From JAAAOZ01 sp964496595 (GTDB lineage Bacteria; Chloroflexota; Anaerolineae; B4-G1; SLSP01), in the NCBI GenBank assembly GCA_964496595.1, contig CAZCAI010000051.1, forward strand, positions 1-27,945: a stretch of DNA of 27,945 bases. Reading direction: 5' to 3'. Of the stretch, positions 13,309-21,785 are shown one piece after another (positions within the stretch are counted from its first letter, which is position 1; the number at the start of each line of letters is the position of its first letter). The notes under the pieces were generated by a model that made no database searches, had not been told where the DNA came from, and saw only the letters and a program-made list of their open reading frames with translations. The translations under genes were made by a program, and so were the position numbers.

Positions 13309-16056
13309 TTGAACAACGACCATCTGTGGCACACCTATGAAATCGACAAGGTACTTTCCATTCTGGAAACCGACCACAGTGGGTTGAAGGCGGAGGAAGC
13401 CCAAAGACGGCTGGAGAAATACGGCCCGAATGAAATCGAAACTGAGGAGGGCGTTAATCCCCTAGAGATTCTTTGGGCGCAGGTAAAAAACCCGCTCGTC
13501 TTCGTGCTACTCGCGGCGGCCGCGATTTCTCTCGTCGCGGGCAAAACCGCCGACGCGATTGTGATCGGCGTGGTGATCCTCGTCAACACCTTGATCGGCT
13601 TCTTTCAAGAATACCAAGCCGAGGCAGCGCTGGAATCGCTCAAAGAGCAGGCCGCGCCCGAGGCCGAGGTCGTGCGTGAATGCCCAGAGGTGGGAAACTG
13701 TGTGGAAATGCGCATTCCCACGGCCGAGATCGTGCCCGGCGACGTCATTCTGCTCGATGCGGGCGGCAGAGTGCCCGCCGACGCTCGGCTGATCGAGGCG
13801 GTCAACTTAGAAGTGGAAGAGGCAATGCTGACCGGCGAATCCCTCAGCGTGCGCAAGACGACCGCCCCCCTGGAGAGCGAAGACCTGGCGCTGGCCGAAC
13901 GCACCAACTTAATCTACGGCGGCACCATCATCACTAACGGGCGCGGGCGGGCCGTGGTCTACGCCACCGGCTCGCAGACGGAGATGGGCAAAATCGCCAC
14001 GTTGATCCAGGAGACGGAGAAACTGGAATCGCCGCTGCAAAAGCAGACGCTCAATCTGAGCCGGAAGTTGGGGATCTTGGCCGCCGGCGTGGCGATGTTG
14101 ACGGTTATTTTGGGATTGCTGACGCGCTTGCCTCGCGAGGACATTTTCCTCTTTGCGTTGGCCTCGGCGGTTTCCTCGATTCCAGAGGGCCTCCCGGCGG
14201 TGATGAGCATCACGTTGGCCGTGGGCGTCAACCGGATGGCGAAGCGCAACGCCATCATCCGCCGCCTCCAGGCGGTGGATACCCTGGGCGCGGCGACGGT
14301 CATCTGCACCGACAAGACCGGCACCCTCACCAGCAACCAGATGACGGTGCGCCAGATGATGGTCGATGGGAAGACCATCGAGGTGACCGGCGTGGGCTTC
14401 GCGCCCGAAGGCCACTTCGAGCGCGACGGCGAGCGTTACGACCCCACCGGGACGCCGGATCTGCGGAAGGCTTTGCACATCGGCGCGCTGTGCAACAACG
14501 CCCGGCTCGTCCAACATTCACAGGAAAAAGGCGAACCTACCTGGGAGATTCGCGGCGATCCCACCGAGGGCGCGCTCGTTGTGGCGGCCGCGAAGGCCGG
14601 GTATTACAAAGAGAATCTCGAATCCCAGATGCATCGGATCGACGAGTTGCCCTTCAGCTCCGATACCAAATTTATGGCCACCTTCCACGAGGGGCAGGAG
14701 GGGCAAATCTGGGTCTATATCAAGGGCGCGCCGGAGACGATTTTGGAACGCTGCCCGCAAATCGTGGAGAACAGCCAGCCGCGAGCATTGAGCGAGGATG
14801 ATCAGGAGTTTATCCTAGAAGAAAATCACCGGATGGCGAGTGAGGCCCTGCGGGTGTTGGGGCTGGCCTATCAGATCATCGCACCGGACGAGGTAAACGA
14901 CTTCAAGGAAGCGCTGGAGTACGGCCACGAGGCGGATTTGATCTTCGTCGGCCTGGCGGGGATGATGGATCCGCCGCGCGATGAAGTGCCGGAGGCAGTC
15001 GCGCGCTGCAAGCGGGCCGGCATTCGCGTCATCATGGCCACGGGCGATCACAAGGTCACCGGCGCGGCCATCGCCCGCGACGTGGGCATCCTCGAAGAGG
15101 GCGGCGAGGCCATGACCGGCGGCGAGTTGGAGCATCTGAGCGACGAGGAGTTGGACGCGGCGCTCGATAAGATCTCCGTCTTCGCCCGCGTCGCGCCGGA
15201 GCACAAACATCGCATCGTCGAAGCGTTACAACGGCAGGGACACGTGGTCGCGATGACGGGCGACGGCGTGAACGACGCCCCGGCGCTCCAGGCCGCGCAA
15301 ATCGGCGTGGCGATGGGCATCACCGGCACCGATGTCACCAAAGAGACGGCGGAGATGGTGCTCACCGATGACAATTTCGCCAGCATCGTCAACGCCGTGG
15401 AAGAGGGCCGCGTCATCTTCCATAACGTGCGCAAAGTCGTCAAATTCCTGCTCGCCACCAACATCGGCGAGGACCTGACGCTGCTCAGTTCGTTAGTCTT
15501 ATTCGCTTCCAAGGGGCTGATCATCACGCCGGTGCAAATTCTGTGGGTCAACCTGGTCACCGACGGTATTTTGGACATCACTTTGGCGATGGAGCCTAAA
15601 GAGGGCGATGTGATGGAGGATCCCCCCCGCGACCCCGATGCGGGCATCATCAACCGCGCGATATTGCAGAACATCCTGTTCGTGGCGATCTTCATGGCCG
15701 TCGGAACGCTGTGGATGTTTAGCCAAACAGATCGCAGCGGGAACTTAGCTCGTGCGCAAACCCTGGCCTTCACCACGTTGGCGATGTTCCAGGTCTTCAA
15801 CTCGCTCAACTGTCGCTCGCGGACCAAATCCGTCTTCGAGTTAGGTCTGTTCAAAAATCGCTACTTGATCGGCGCAATTTCCATCTCGATCTTCCTGCAA
15901 TGGGCCTCGGGATATGTGCCATTTCTGCGCTCGGCGCTGGGCACCGTGCCCCTCACCTGGCAAGATTGGGGCCTGATCGTGCTGGTCTCCAGCTCCATCT
16001 TCATCGCCGACGAGTTGCGGAAATTCGTTCAGCGCCGGAGAAAACAAGGAAACTAA
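13309..16056 (+). CDS. P-type cation-transporting ATPase, P2 class, Ca2+-like
   Basis: A 915-residue ion pump with the full P-type layout: N-terminal cation-ATPase domain (YEIDKVLSILETDHSGLKAEEA, ~10-31), actuator motif TGES at 175-178, membrane motif IPEGLPA in helix 4 at ~291-297, phosphorylation site DKTGTLT with D335, and hinge TGDGVNDAP near residue 650. Helix 5 carries NIGEDL and helix 6 carries NLVTDG (~745), the residues that bind Ca2+ in SERCA/PMR1-type pumps. Ca2+ is thus likely, Mn2+ or Na+ possible. The start is a TTG at 13309, chosen because GGAGG lies 6-7 bases upstream and no ATG fits the N-terminal domain. Only 43 bases separate it from the next antiporter gene, so it may share a transcript with the second hydrogenase segment. 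Confidence 0.9.
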   Translation: MNNDHLWHTYEIDKVLSILETDHSGLKAEEAQRRLEKYGPNEIETEEGVNPLEILWAQVKNPLVFVLLAAAAISLVAGKTADAIVIGVVILVNTLIGFFQEYQAEAALESLKEQAAPEAEVVRECPEVGNCVEMRIPTAEIVPGDVILLDAGGRVPADARLIEAVNLEVEEAMLTGESLSVRKTTAPLESEDLALAERTNLIYGGTIITNGRGRAVVYATGSQTEMGKIATLIQETEKLESPLQKQTLNLSRKLGILAAGVAMLTVILGLLTRLPREDIFLFALASAVSSIPEGLPAVMSITLAVGVNRMAKRNAIIRRLQAVDTLGAATVICTDKTGTLTSNQMTVRQMMVDGKTIEVTGVGFAPEGHFERDGERYDPTGTPDLRKALHIGALCNNARLVQHSQEKGEPTWEIRGDPTEGALVVAAAKAGYYKENLESQMHRIDELPFSSDTKFMATFHEGQEGQIWVYIKGAPETILERCPQIVENSQPRALSEDDQEFILEENHRMASEALRVLGLAYQIIAPDEVNDFKEALEYGHEADLIFVGLAGMMDPPRDEVPEAVARCKRAGIRVIMATGDHKVTGAAIARDVGILEEGGEAMTGGELEHLSDEELDAALDKISVFARVAPEHKHRIVEALQRQGHVVAMTGDGVNDAPALQAAQIGVAMGITGTDVTKETAEMVLTDDNFASIVNAVEEGRVIFHNVRKVVKFLLATNIGEDLTLLSSLVLFASKGLIITPVQILWVNLVTDGILDITLAMEPKEGDVMEDPPRDPDAGIINRAILQNILFVAIFMAVGTLWMFSQTDRSGNLARAQTLAFTTLAMFQVFNSLNCRSRTKSVFELGLFKNRYLIGAISISIFLQWASGYVPFLRSALGTVPLTWQDWGLIVLVSSSIFIADELRKFVQRRRKQGN

Positions 16057-16099
16057 CGCGCGAAGGCGCCTTGGCGTCAAAGCAAAGGAGAACAACATA

Positions 16100-17572
16100 A
16101 TGAGCTTAGACATTATCTTACTAGAACTAATCTTGGGAACCCCCCTGCTGATGGCGCTGGTTCTGATATTGCTGCGCGGTCGCTGGGTGCGCTTTGCCGG
16201 ATGGCTGGCGGTGGGCAGCGCCGTCGTCACGCTGGGATCCACCTTTGGACTACTCCCGGCGCTCTACGGCGGCGGCGAACCTACCGTCGCCTTCTCTTGG
16301 ATCCCGGCGGCGAACATCCAATTACGGCTCCACATCGACTGGTTGACTTTGCCCTTCCTGGTGACCGAGGCCGCCGTCACATTATCGGCCCTGGTCTACA
16401 GCCAGGGCTATCATCACGCCGATGAGCGCAGCGGCTATTTCTACGCCCTGCTGCTGCTCTTCGGTGTGGGCATGTCCGGCACCACCCTGGCCGATGACCT
16501 CTTCCTGTTCTACGTCTTCTGGGAGCTGATGCTCATCGCCTCGTGCATTCTCATTCTCGTCTGGGGCGATGGGGAACGACGCGGCGCCGTCGCGCTCAAA
16601 TACTTCATCTTCACGCATATCGGCTCCTTGATGGTGCTGGTGGGGTTGCTCGTGCTCTACGATGCGACGGGCACCGATAGCCTGGTCGCGCTGCGCGCCG
16701 GCGGCTGGTCACTGGAGCCTGCCATGTTGACCACTGTGTTGATCCTCTTCTTCGTGGGCTTCTCGGTCAAGATGGCCATCTTCCCCCTGCACCTCTGGCT
16801 GCCCGACGCGCACACCGTGGCCCCTATGCCGGTGACGATCATGCTGGCGGCGGCGATGTTGAGCATGGGAACTTACGGCATCCTGCGCTTTCCCTTCAGC
16901 CTCTTTAGCATCGAACAGATCGCGCCCTTCGCCCTCCCCATGATGATTGCGGGCCTGATCTCCGAGCTGTACGGCGCGCTGATGTCCCTGGCAGAAAAGG
17001 ACATCAAGCGCATCATCGCCTACTCCAGCGTGAGCCAGATGGGCTACATCCTCTTCGGCTTGGGGACGATGACGCGCGCGGGCATCGAGGGGGCGACGCT
17101 CCACGTGATCTATCACGGGATTGTGAAGGCGCTGCTCTTTATGATTGTCGGCGCCGTGATCTACGTGACGGGCAAACGCCAAATCGAAGCGCTAGGCGGG
17201 CTAAGCAAGGCCATGCCGGCCCTGACCGCCTGCGCCGCCATCGGAACATTGGGCATCGCGGGCATGCCGCCCTTGGGGATCTTCAACAGCGAATGGATGA
17301 TCTTCGCCGGCGGCTTCGAGACGGCGCATATCGCGCTCTCGGTTCTCACCCTCTTCGGATCGCTGCTCACCGTGGTTTACGCGCTGCGCTTTGCCGGCGG
17401 CATCTTCTTGGGGAAGCAACCGGAGGGCCTGGAGCTGCGCACGTTGCCCCATTCGATGTTCTACGCTACCGTGGCCTTGACCGCGCTGCTCGTCATTGAA
17501 GGGCTGTTCCCCGGCCCGCTCTTCGATTGGGCGGCGCATGAATTACCCCTTATCTTAGGCGGGGGGCTGTAA
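16100..17572 (+). CDS. NuoM/MbhH-like antiporter subunit of the hydrogenase complex
   Basis: A 490-residue, ~14-helix protein of the complex I/Mrp proton-transporting family. E142 in FYVFWELMLIASC is the conserved helix-5 Glu, and K224 in GFSVKMAIFPLHLWLPDAH is the helix-7 Lys; EKDIKRIIAYSSVSQMGYI and the broken-helix region around KALLFMIVGAVI are also canonical. The WLPDAHTVAP segment is closest to the NuoM type. AAAGGAGA precedes the ATG. Its stop and the next start share one base (TAATG), showing tight coupling. It should form one ion-translocating unit of the membrane arm, driven by electron transfer in the peripheral arm encoded downstream. Confidence 0.9.
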   Translation: MSLDIILLELILGTPLLMALVLILLRGRWVRFAGWLAVGSAVVTLGSTFGLLPALYGGGEPTVAFSWIPAANIQLRLHIDWLTLPFLVTEAAVTLSALVYSQGYHHADERSGYFYALLLLFGVGMSGTTLADDLFLFYVFWELMLIASCILILVWGDGERRGAVALKYFIFTHIGSLMVLVGLLVLYDATGTDSLVALRAGGWSLEPAMLTTVLILFFVGFSVKMAIFPLHLWLPDAHTVAPMPVTIMLAAAMLSMGTYGILRFPFSLFSIEQIAPFALPMMIAGLISELYGALMSLAEKDIKRIIAYSSVSQMGYILFGLGTMTRAGIEGATLHVIYHGIVKALLFMIVGAVIYVTGKRQIEALGGLSKAMPALTACAAIGTLGIAGMPPLGIFNSEWMIFAGGFETAHIALSVLTLFGSLLTVVYALRFAGGIFLGKQPEGLELRTLPHSMFYATVALTALLVIEGLFPGPLFDWAAHELPLILGGGL

Positions 17573-19035
17573 TGACAGAAAGTACGTGGGTGGTACTTCC
17601 GCTCCTCTGGTTGGTTGGAAGCGCCTTCGCGCTGGGATTGATCGGGCGCATCTGGCGCGCGAGCAACTCCTTGATGGCGGCATTGACGGCCCTCGCATGC
17701 GCGGGCGGTCTGCTGCTGCTGGCGCCGCCTTTCAGTATGGCGCGAGCGGCGCTGTTGGCGGATGCCCCCCTCCCCACGTGGGGCGGGATCGTAACGGGCA
17801 GCGTCCTACTGGAAGCGACGCCCGGCGCGTTGCTGCTTACGGCGCTTGGATTGGGGATCGGACTGGGTACGGCCATCTATTCGGGACATTATATGAGCCG
17901 CGATAGCCGCTATCCTATGTCGTATCCTTTGCTCCTGCTGATGTTGAGCGGCATGCTGGGGATGCTGCTGACCGTCGATCTCTTCAACCTCTACCTCTTC
18001 TGTGAGCTGATGAGCATCGCGGCCTATGTGCTGGTCGCCTTCCGCCGCCACACCGATACCTCCATTGAGGCCGGGTTTAAATATCTGATCCTGGGCAGCG
18101 TGGCGACGCTCATCATGCTGTTGGGCATCTCTTGGATTTACCGGGAGACGGGCAGCGTAACGCTGCCGTTGGAGAGTCCGGCGGCCGGGCAATGGACGCG
18201 CCTGGGAACGGCCTGCTTCCTGGTCGGGCTGGCCCTGAAGAGCGGGATTGTTCCCCTTCACACCTGGCTACCCGATGCTTACGGGCGGGCACCGAGCAGC
18301 ATCAGCGCACTGCTGGCGAGTGTGATTTCTAAGAGCACGCTGGTGCTCCTGCTCAAGGTCGCCCTGGGATTGGGATTTCCGGCGCAGGATTTGGGCCTGC
18401 TGCTCATTCTCTTCTCGTTTCTCAATATGCTGGTGGGGAACACGCTGGCGCTCGTCCAACGCAACACCAAGCGCCTGCTGGCCTACTCCTCCATCGCGCA
18501 GACGGGCTATGTGATGTTTGCCCTGGGCGTGGGGCTGCGATATTCGCTGCCCTCGGCGCTGAATGCCGGGTTCTTCTTGATAGTGGTGCATGCTTTTCTC
18601 AAGGCGTTGGCTTTCTTGAGCAAGGGAGTCTGTCACTTCTATCGCGACACGACGCAAATAGAAGAACTCCGGGGGACTTCATACCAACTGCCCTTAGTAG
18701 CCATCACCTTCAGCGTAGCGCTGGCCGGGCTGGCGGGCATCCCGCCGTTGGCCGGCTTCGCAGCCAAGTGGTTTATCCTGGCAGAAAGCATCCCGGCGCG
18801 GGAACCGCTGGTCTATGCGGGCGTCACCATCTTCCTGTTGAACAGCGTCCTGGCGTTAGGCTACTATCTGCCCTTGATCGTAAGGCTTTTCACCGCTCCA
18901 GATGATGAAGCCAAGCGCTTGCGCGTTTCCCCTTGGATGAGCATCCCGTTGCTCTTGATGGGCGCGTTGGCCCTGGCCATCGGCTTGCAACCGGGGCCAT
19001 GGCTGAGCGGAGCGGCGTGGATGACGTTCTTTTAG
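17572..19035 (+). CDS. MrpD/NuoN-like antiporter subunit of the hydrogenase complex
   Basis: A 487-residue polytopic protein of the same family. It has E145 in NLYLFCELMSIAAYVLV and K223 in GLALKSGIVPLHTWLPDAY, then APSSISALLASVISKSTLVLLLK, a segment typical of MrpD and of archaeal Mbh subunit H, and NTKRLLAYSSIAQTGYV. Conservation of both charged residues argues for an active ion channel. With the divergent NuoL-like protein and the NuoM-like protein it makes three antiporter-type subunits, as in complex I, while Mbh of Pyrococcus has one full antiporter-type subunit (MbhH). It ends just before a repeat element that separates it from the next gene. Confidence 0.9.
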   Translation: MTESTWVVLPLLWLVGSAFALGLIGRIWRASNSLMAALTALACAGGLLLLAPPFSMARAALLADAPLPTWGGIVTGSVLLEATPGALLLTALGLGIGLGTAIYSGHYMSRDSRYPMSYPLLLLMLSGMLGMLLTVDLFNLYLFCELMSIAAYVLVAFRRHTDTSIEAGFKYLILGSVATLIMLLGISWIYRETGSVTLPLESPAAGQWTRLGTACFLVGLALKSGIVPLHTWLPDAYGRAPSSISALLASVISKSTLVLLLKVALGLGFPAQDLGLLLILFSFLNMLVGNTLALVQRNTKRLLAYSSIAQTGYVMFALGVGLRYSLPSALNAGFFLIVVHAFLKALAFLSKGVCHFYRDTTQIEELRGTSYQLPLVAITFSVALAGLAGIPPLAGFAAKWFILAESIPAREPLVYAGVTIFLLNSVLALGYYLPLIVRLFTAPDDEAKRLRVSPWMSIPLLLMGALALAIGLQPGPWLSGAAWMTFF

Positions 19036-19050
19036 GATGATTGCAGGCCA

Positions 19051-19346
19051 AGGTGCAACGCACTTGAACTTAAATAATGTTGGCTCATATAGGGAATTGG
19101 GTGAAAGATTGGGGATTAATTTCGGGGGGGCGAGGACTAAAGGCCTCTGGACAGGCCTGGCGGCCAACCTTCCTCCTGCGAGGAAGGCCCCCGCGCCCGC
19201 GTAGGCGGTCGCTTGGCGCGTTAGCGCCTATCTCAGGACTTCAGTCCGGGATCATACAACGCTTCACCCAAAAACCAATAAGAGCCAATAATGTTACTCC
19301 TGATGCAATATATGCCTGGCAACAAGCCCAAAAGTGCGTTGCACCT
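19051..19346. repeat. 296-bp element with perfect 15-bp terminal inverted repeats
   Basis: AGGTGCAACGCACTT (19051-19065) is repeated in exact reverse complement at 19332-19346. The arms continue imperfectly inward: GTTGGCTC...TTGGGTGAA near 19079-19105 matches the reverse complement of TTCACCCA...GAGCCAA near 19263-19288. An internal hairpin CCTTCCTC-CTGC-GAGGAAGG lies at 19169-19188. The end at 19301-19346 is shared, inverted, with 10031-10076. It fills nearly all of the 19036-19376 gap; no gene is seen in it. Confidence 0.7.
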
Positions 19347-19376
19347 CAAAACGATTACAAGAGAGGGAAAGAAAAA

Positions 19377-19763
19377 ATGATCTCAGATATTCTATTAAGT
19401 CCGCCAGCAGCCTTTATCTTCTTCCTGTTGATAGCCTACGGCATCAACGAGATCGGAAGACAGATCGCAGCCCCCGGAGAGCATCACGATGATAAACACC
19501 TCGCCTATACGGGCGGGGAAACCGTGCCACCGCCGACCGGCGGGCGGCTTTCATATCACGCCTTTTTCCGGCTGGCCCTGCTCTTCGGCATCCTGCACGT
19601 TGCGACGCTGGTGCTTTCGACGCTGCCGCTGGGCGTGCGCCCCCGCAAAACGGCTTTAGCCTACACCATCGCCATCGCCATCAGCGTCTTCATCCTGGTC
19701 GAGGAACCAAAATCAGAGAAAGAAATCCCGGAAGCGGAAAAAATACCGCTATCCTTTCCATAG
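19377..19763 (+). CDS. NuoA/MbhI-like small membrane subunit
   Basis: This 128-residue protein has three membrane helices (~8-24, ~62-82, ~93-111). The layout resembles NuoA: first helix, a loop with HLAYTGGETVPPPTGG where NuoA has 'YECG', then FFRLALLFGILHVATLVLSTLPLG where NuoA has 'FYLvA.lFvifDvEva.l.PW'. The charged residues of NuoA are missing: YTGG replaces YECG, and H74/T77 stand near the D/E pair. Such loss is expected for an MbhI-like connector that anchors antiporter and hydrogenase arms. I chose the ATG at 19377 for the family fit and a GAGGGAAA ribosome binding site; the longer open frame reaches into the upstream repeat. The assignment rests partly on gene order, directly ahead of the small subunit. 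Confidence 0.7.
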   Translation: MISDILLSPPAAFIFFLLIAYGINEIGRQIAAPGEHHDDKHLAYTGGETVPPPTGGRLSYHAFFRLALLFGILHVATLVLSTLPLGVRPRKTALAYTIAIAISVFILVEEPKSEKEIPEAEKIPLSFP

Positions 19764-19778
19764 AAGGAGGCATGGAAA

Positions 19779-20207
19779 ATGCATCGATGGGTTAATAACG
19801 TAGTCCGCTGGGCGCGCCGCAAATCGCCCTGGATCCTACACTTCAACAGCGGCGGCTGCAATGGCTGCGATATTGAGATTGTCGATCTGCTGACGCCGCG
19901 CTACGACGTGGAGCGCTTGGGGATCCTCAAGGAGGCCTCGCCGCGCCATGCCGACATCCTGCTCTGCACCGGCCCGGTGACGCGCCAATCGCGCGACCGT
20001 CTGCGCCGCATCTACGAGCAGATGCCGGCGCCCAAATGGGTCGTCGCCGTGGGCAGTTGCAGTTGCACCGGCGGCGTTTTCCAGGGCGGACACAACGTAC
20101 TCGGCGGCATAGAGCAAGTGCTGCCGGTCGATCTGTACATCCCCGGATGTGCTTGCCGCCCCGAAGCGATCATTGACGGCCTGGCGCAGCTATTGGAGAC
20201 GATTTGA
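19779..20207 (+). CDS. mbhJ: Group 4 [NiFe] hydrogenase small subunit (NuoB/MbhJ-like)
   Basis: A 142-residue protein with the proximal [4Fe-4S] cluster ligands of energy-converting hydrogenases: C27 and C30 in GGCNGCDIEIVDLLTPRYDVE, C94 in VAVGSCSCTGG, and C124 in YIPGCACRPEAI. The CxGCD form with TPRYDVE is the hydrogenase type (Mbh, Ech, Hyc) rather than the adjacent Cys-Cys pair of respiratory NuoB. Its place directly before NuoC-like and large-subunit genes supports this. It passes electrons between the Ni-Fe site of the large subunit and the ferredoxin-like subunit. AGGAGG is 10 bases before the ATG. Its stop and the next start overlap by one base (TGATG). Confidence 0.93.
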   Translation: MHRWVNNVVRWARRKSPWILHFNSGGCNGCDIEIVDLLTPRYDVERLGILKEASPRHADILLCTGPVTRQSRDRLRRIYEQMPAPKWVVAVGSCSCTGGVFQGGHNVLGGIEQVLPVDLYIPGCACRPEAIIDGLAQLLETI

Positions 20208-20689
20208 TGAATCGATTAGAGAAGCAGATTCAATTATTCGAAAAGTTGTTGACGGAATTGCAGGCGCTCTTCCCGGAGCACGATCTGGAAGGGCGTAGCG
20301 TGCCATCCGACGACCTCTTCATCACCATCCCGGCGGACGGCCTGCGCGCGGCCGTGCGCCTGCTACTGGACGAGTTCGATCTCTATCACCTTTCGACGAT
20401 CACGGGCCAGGCACACGAGGAAAATCTCGAGCTGCTCTATCACTTTTGGGATCGACACGGCGTGACCTTGCGCATCCTCTTGCCCTATGACGCCCTCACA
20501 ATGCCCACATTGACCGACCTGATCCCCGGCGCGAACTTCTACGAGCGCGAGATCTGGGAGATGTTGGGCGTCACCTTCGAGGGACATCCCGATCTCCAGC
20601 GCCTGCTCATGCCCGACGATTGGGAAGGCGAGCATCCCCTCCGCCTCGAATATGACGAGAAAGAGAAAAAAGAGAGGAAAAACCAATGA
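20207..20689 (+). CDS. mbhK: NuoC-like 30-kDa subunit (MbhK-like)
   Basis: A 160-residue protein whose C-terminal half has the complex I 30-kDa signature: LIPGANFYEREIWEMLGVTF, then EGHPDLQRLLMPDDWEGEHPLR. The N-terminal half (residues 1-100) carries the alpha/beta fold typical of NuoC and of hydrogenase subunits K and HycE-N, with HLSTITGQ and VTLRILLPYDA strands. It has a structural role, holding the small and large subunits together, and binds no cofactor. I preferred the ATG at 20207, which overlaps the previous stop by a base, over the TTG one codon earlier. It overlaps the large-subunit gene by 4 bases (ATGA). The C-terminus is highly charged (KEKKERKNQ). Confidence 0.92.
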   Translation: MNRLEKQIQLFEKLLTELQALFPEHDLEGRSVPSDDLFITIPADGLRAAVRLLLDEFDLYHLSTITGQAHEENLELLYHFWDRHGVTLRILLPYDALTMPTLTDLIPGANFYEREIWEMLGVTFEGHPDLQRLLMPDDWEGEHPLRLEYDEKEKKERKNQ

Positions 20690-21765
20690 AAATTACCGTG
20701 CCCATCGGGCCGCAGCATCCGCTACTCAAGGAACCCGTGGCCTTCCAATTGACACTGGAGGGCGAGCACGTGATCGAAAGCGCGCTGCGCCTAGGCTACG
20801 TCCATCGCGGCATCGAGCGCCTCTGTCAAACCCGCAACTACATCCAAAACGTGCATCTCGTCGAGCGCGTCTGCGGCATCTGCTCCCACGTCCACACGAC
20901 GACCTACTGCCACGCCGTCGAAGAACTGCTGGAGATTGAGGCGCCGCCGCGCGGCCTATATCTGCGCGCGCTGCTCTGCGAGCTAGAGCGCGTCCACAGT
21001 CACCTCCTCTGGTTAGGCGTGTTGGCAAACAACATCGGCTACGATACCATCTTTATGTACGCCTGGCGCGACCGCGAGATTGTGCTCGATGTAATGGAAG
21101 ACCTCTCCGGGGGGCGCGTCTCGCACGCGGTGAACATCATCGGCGGCGTGCGCATCGATCTGACGGAGGAGCACCGCGACGCCATCTTAGAGCAACTTGA
21201 TCTGTTGGATGAGCAAGTTACAAAGTTGTTGGGCGTGGTGGAACACGAGCGGACCCTGCAAGCTCGCACGCGGGGGATCGGCTACCTCTCGCTGGAGCAG
21301 ATCCGGCGCTACTGCGTCGTAGGGCCGGTGGCGCGCGCGTCCGGCTTGGATGTCGATTTGCGCCGCGATCATCCGCGCCCGCCCTACGACCAACTGGAGT
21401 TCAAAGTGCCGGTGCATAAGGATGGCGACGTCTGGGCGCGCACACTCGTGCGCGTCCAGGAGACGGTCGAAAGCGTGCATCTCTGCCGCCAGATCCTGAC
21501 CAAGCTGCCCGACGGCCCGGTATCCGCGCGCGCATCCCGCCGCGTCAAGGCCGGCGAGGCCATCTGCCGTTCCGAGGCGCCGCGCGGCGAGGTCGTCTAC
21601 TACGTGCGCAGCGACGGCAGCGACACCCCGGTCCGCGTCAAAATCCGCACCCCCACCCTCACCAGCCTCATCACCCTCCCCATCCAACTTGAGGGCGTGA
21701 ACATGGCCGATGTCTCCGTGGTGCTTTCGGGCGTCGATCTTTGCATCGCCTGCGCGGATCGCTAA
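20686..21765 (+). CDS. mbhL: Group 4 [NiFe] hydrogenase large (catalytic) subunit
   Basis: This is the 359-residue catalytic subunit. The two Ni-Fe binding pairs are both intact: RVCGICSH with C63 and C66 (motif L1) and DLCIACADR with C353 and C356 (motif L2) at the extreme C-terminus. This separates it from complex I NuoD and from the sulfur-reducing Mbx/Mbs relatives, which have lost some or all of these cysteines. GPQHPLLKEPVAF at the start and GYVHRGIERL are shared with NuoD. The protein ends directly after CADR, so there is no C-terminal extension for a maturation endopeptidase to remove, as described for CooH and Ech-type enzymes. L2 has Leu where 'DPC' usually has Pro. The reaction is 2H+ + 2e- to or from H2 on the cytoplasmic side. 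Confidence 0.93.
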   Translation: MKITVPIGPQHPLLKEPVAFQLTLEGEHVIESALRLGYVHRGIERLCQTRNYIQNVHLVERVCGICSHVHTTTYCHAVEELLEIEAPPRGLYLRALLCELERVHSHLLWLGVLANNIGYDTIFMYAWRDREIVLDVMEDLSGGRVSHAVNIIGGVRIDLTEEHRDAILEQLDLLDEQVTKLLGVVEHERTLQARTRGIGYLSLEQIRRYCVVGPVARASGLDVDLRRDHPRPPYDQLEFKVPVHKDGDVWARTLVRVQETVESVHLCRQILTKLPDGPVSARASRRVKAGEAICRSEAPRGEVVYYVRSDGSDTPVRVKIRTPTLTSLITLPIQLEGVNMADVSVVLSGVDLCIACADR

Positions 21766-21785
21766 GCGAGTGACAAGGAGATATT

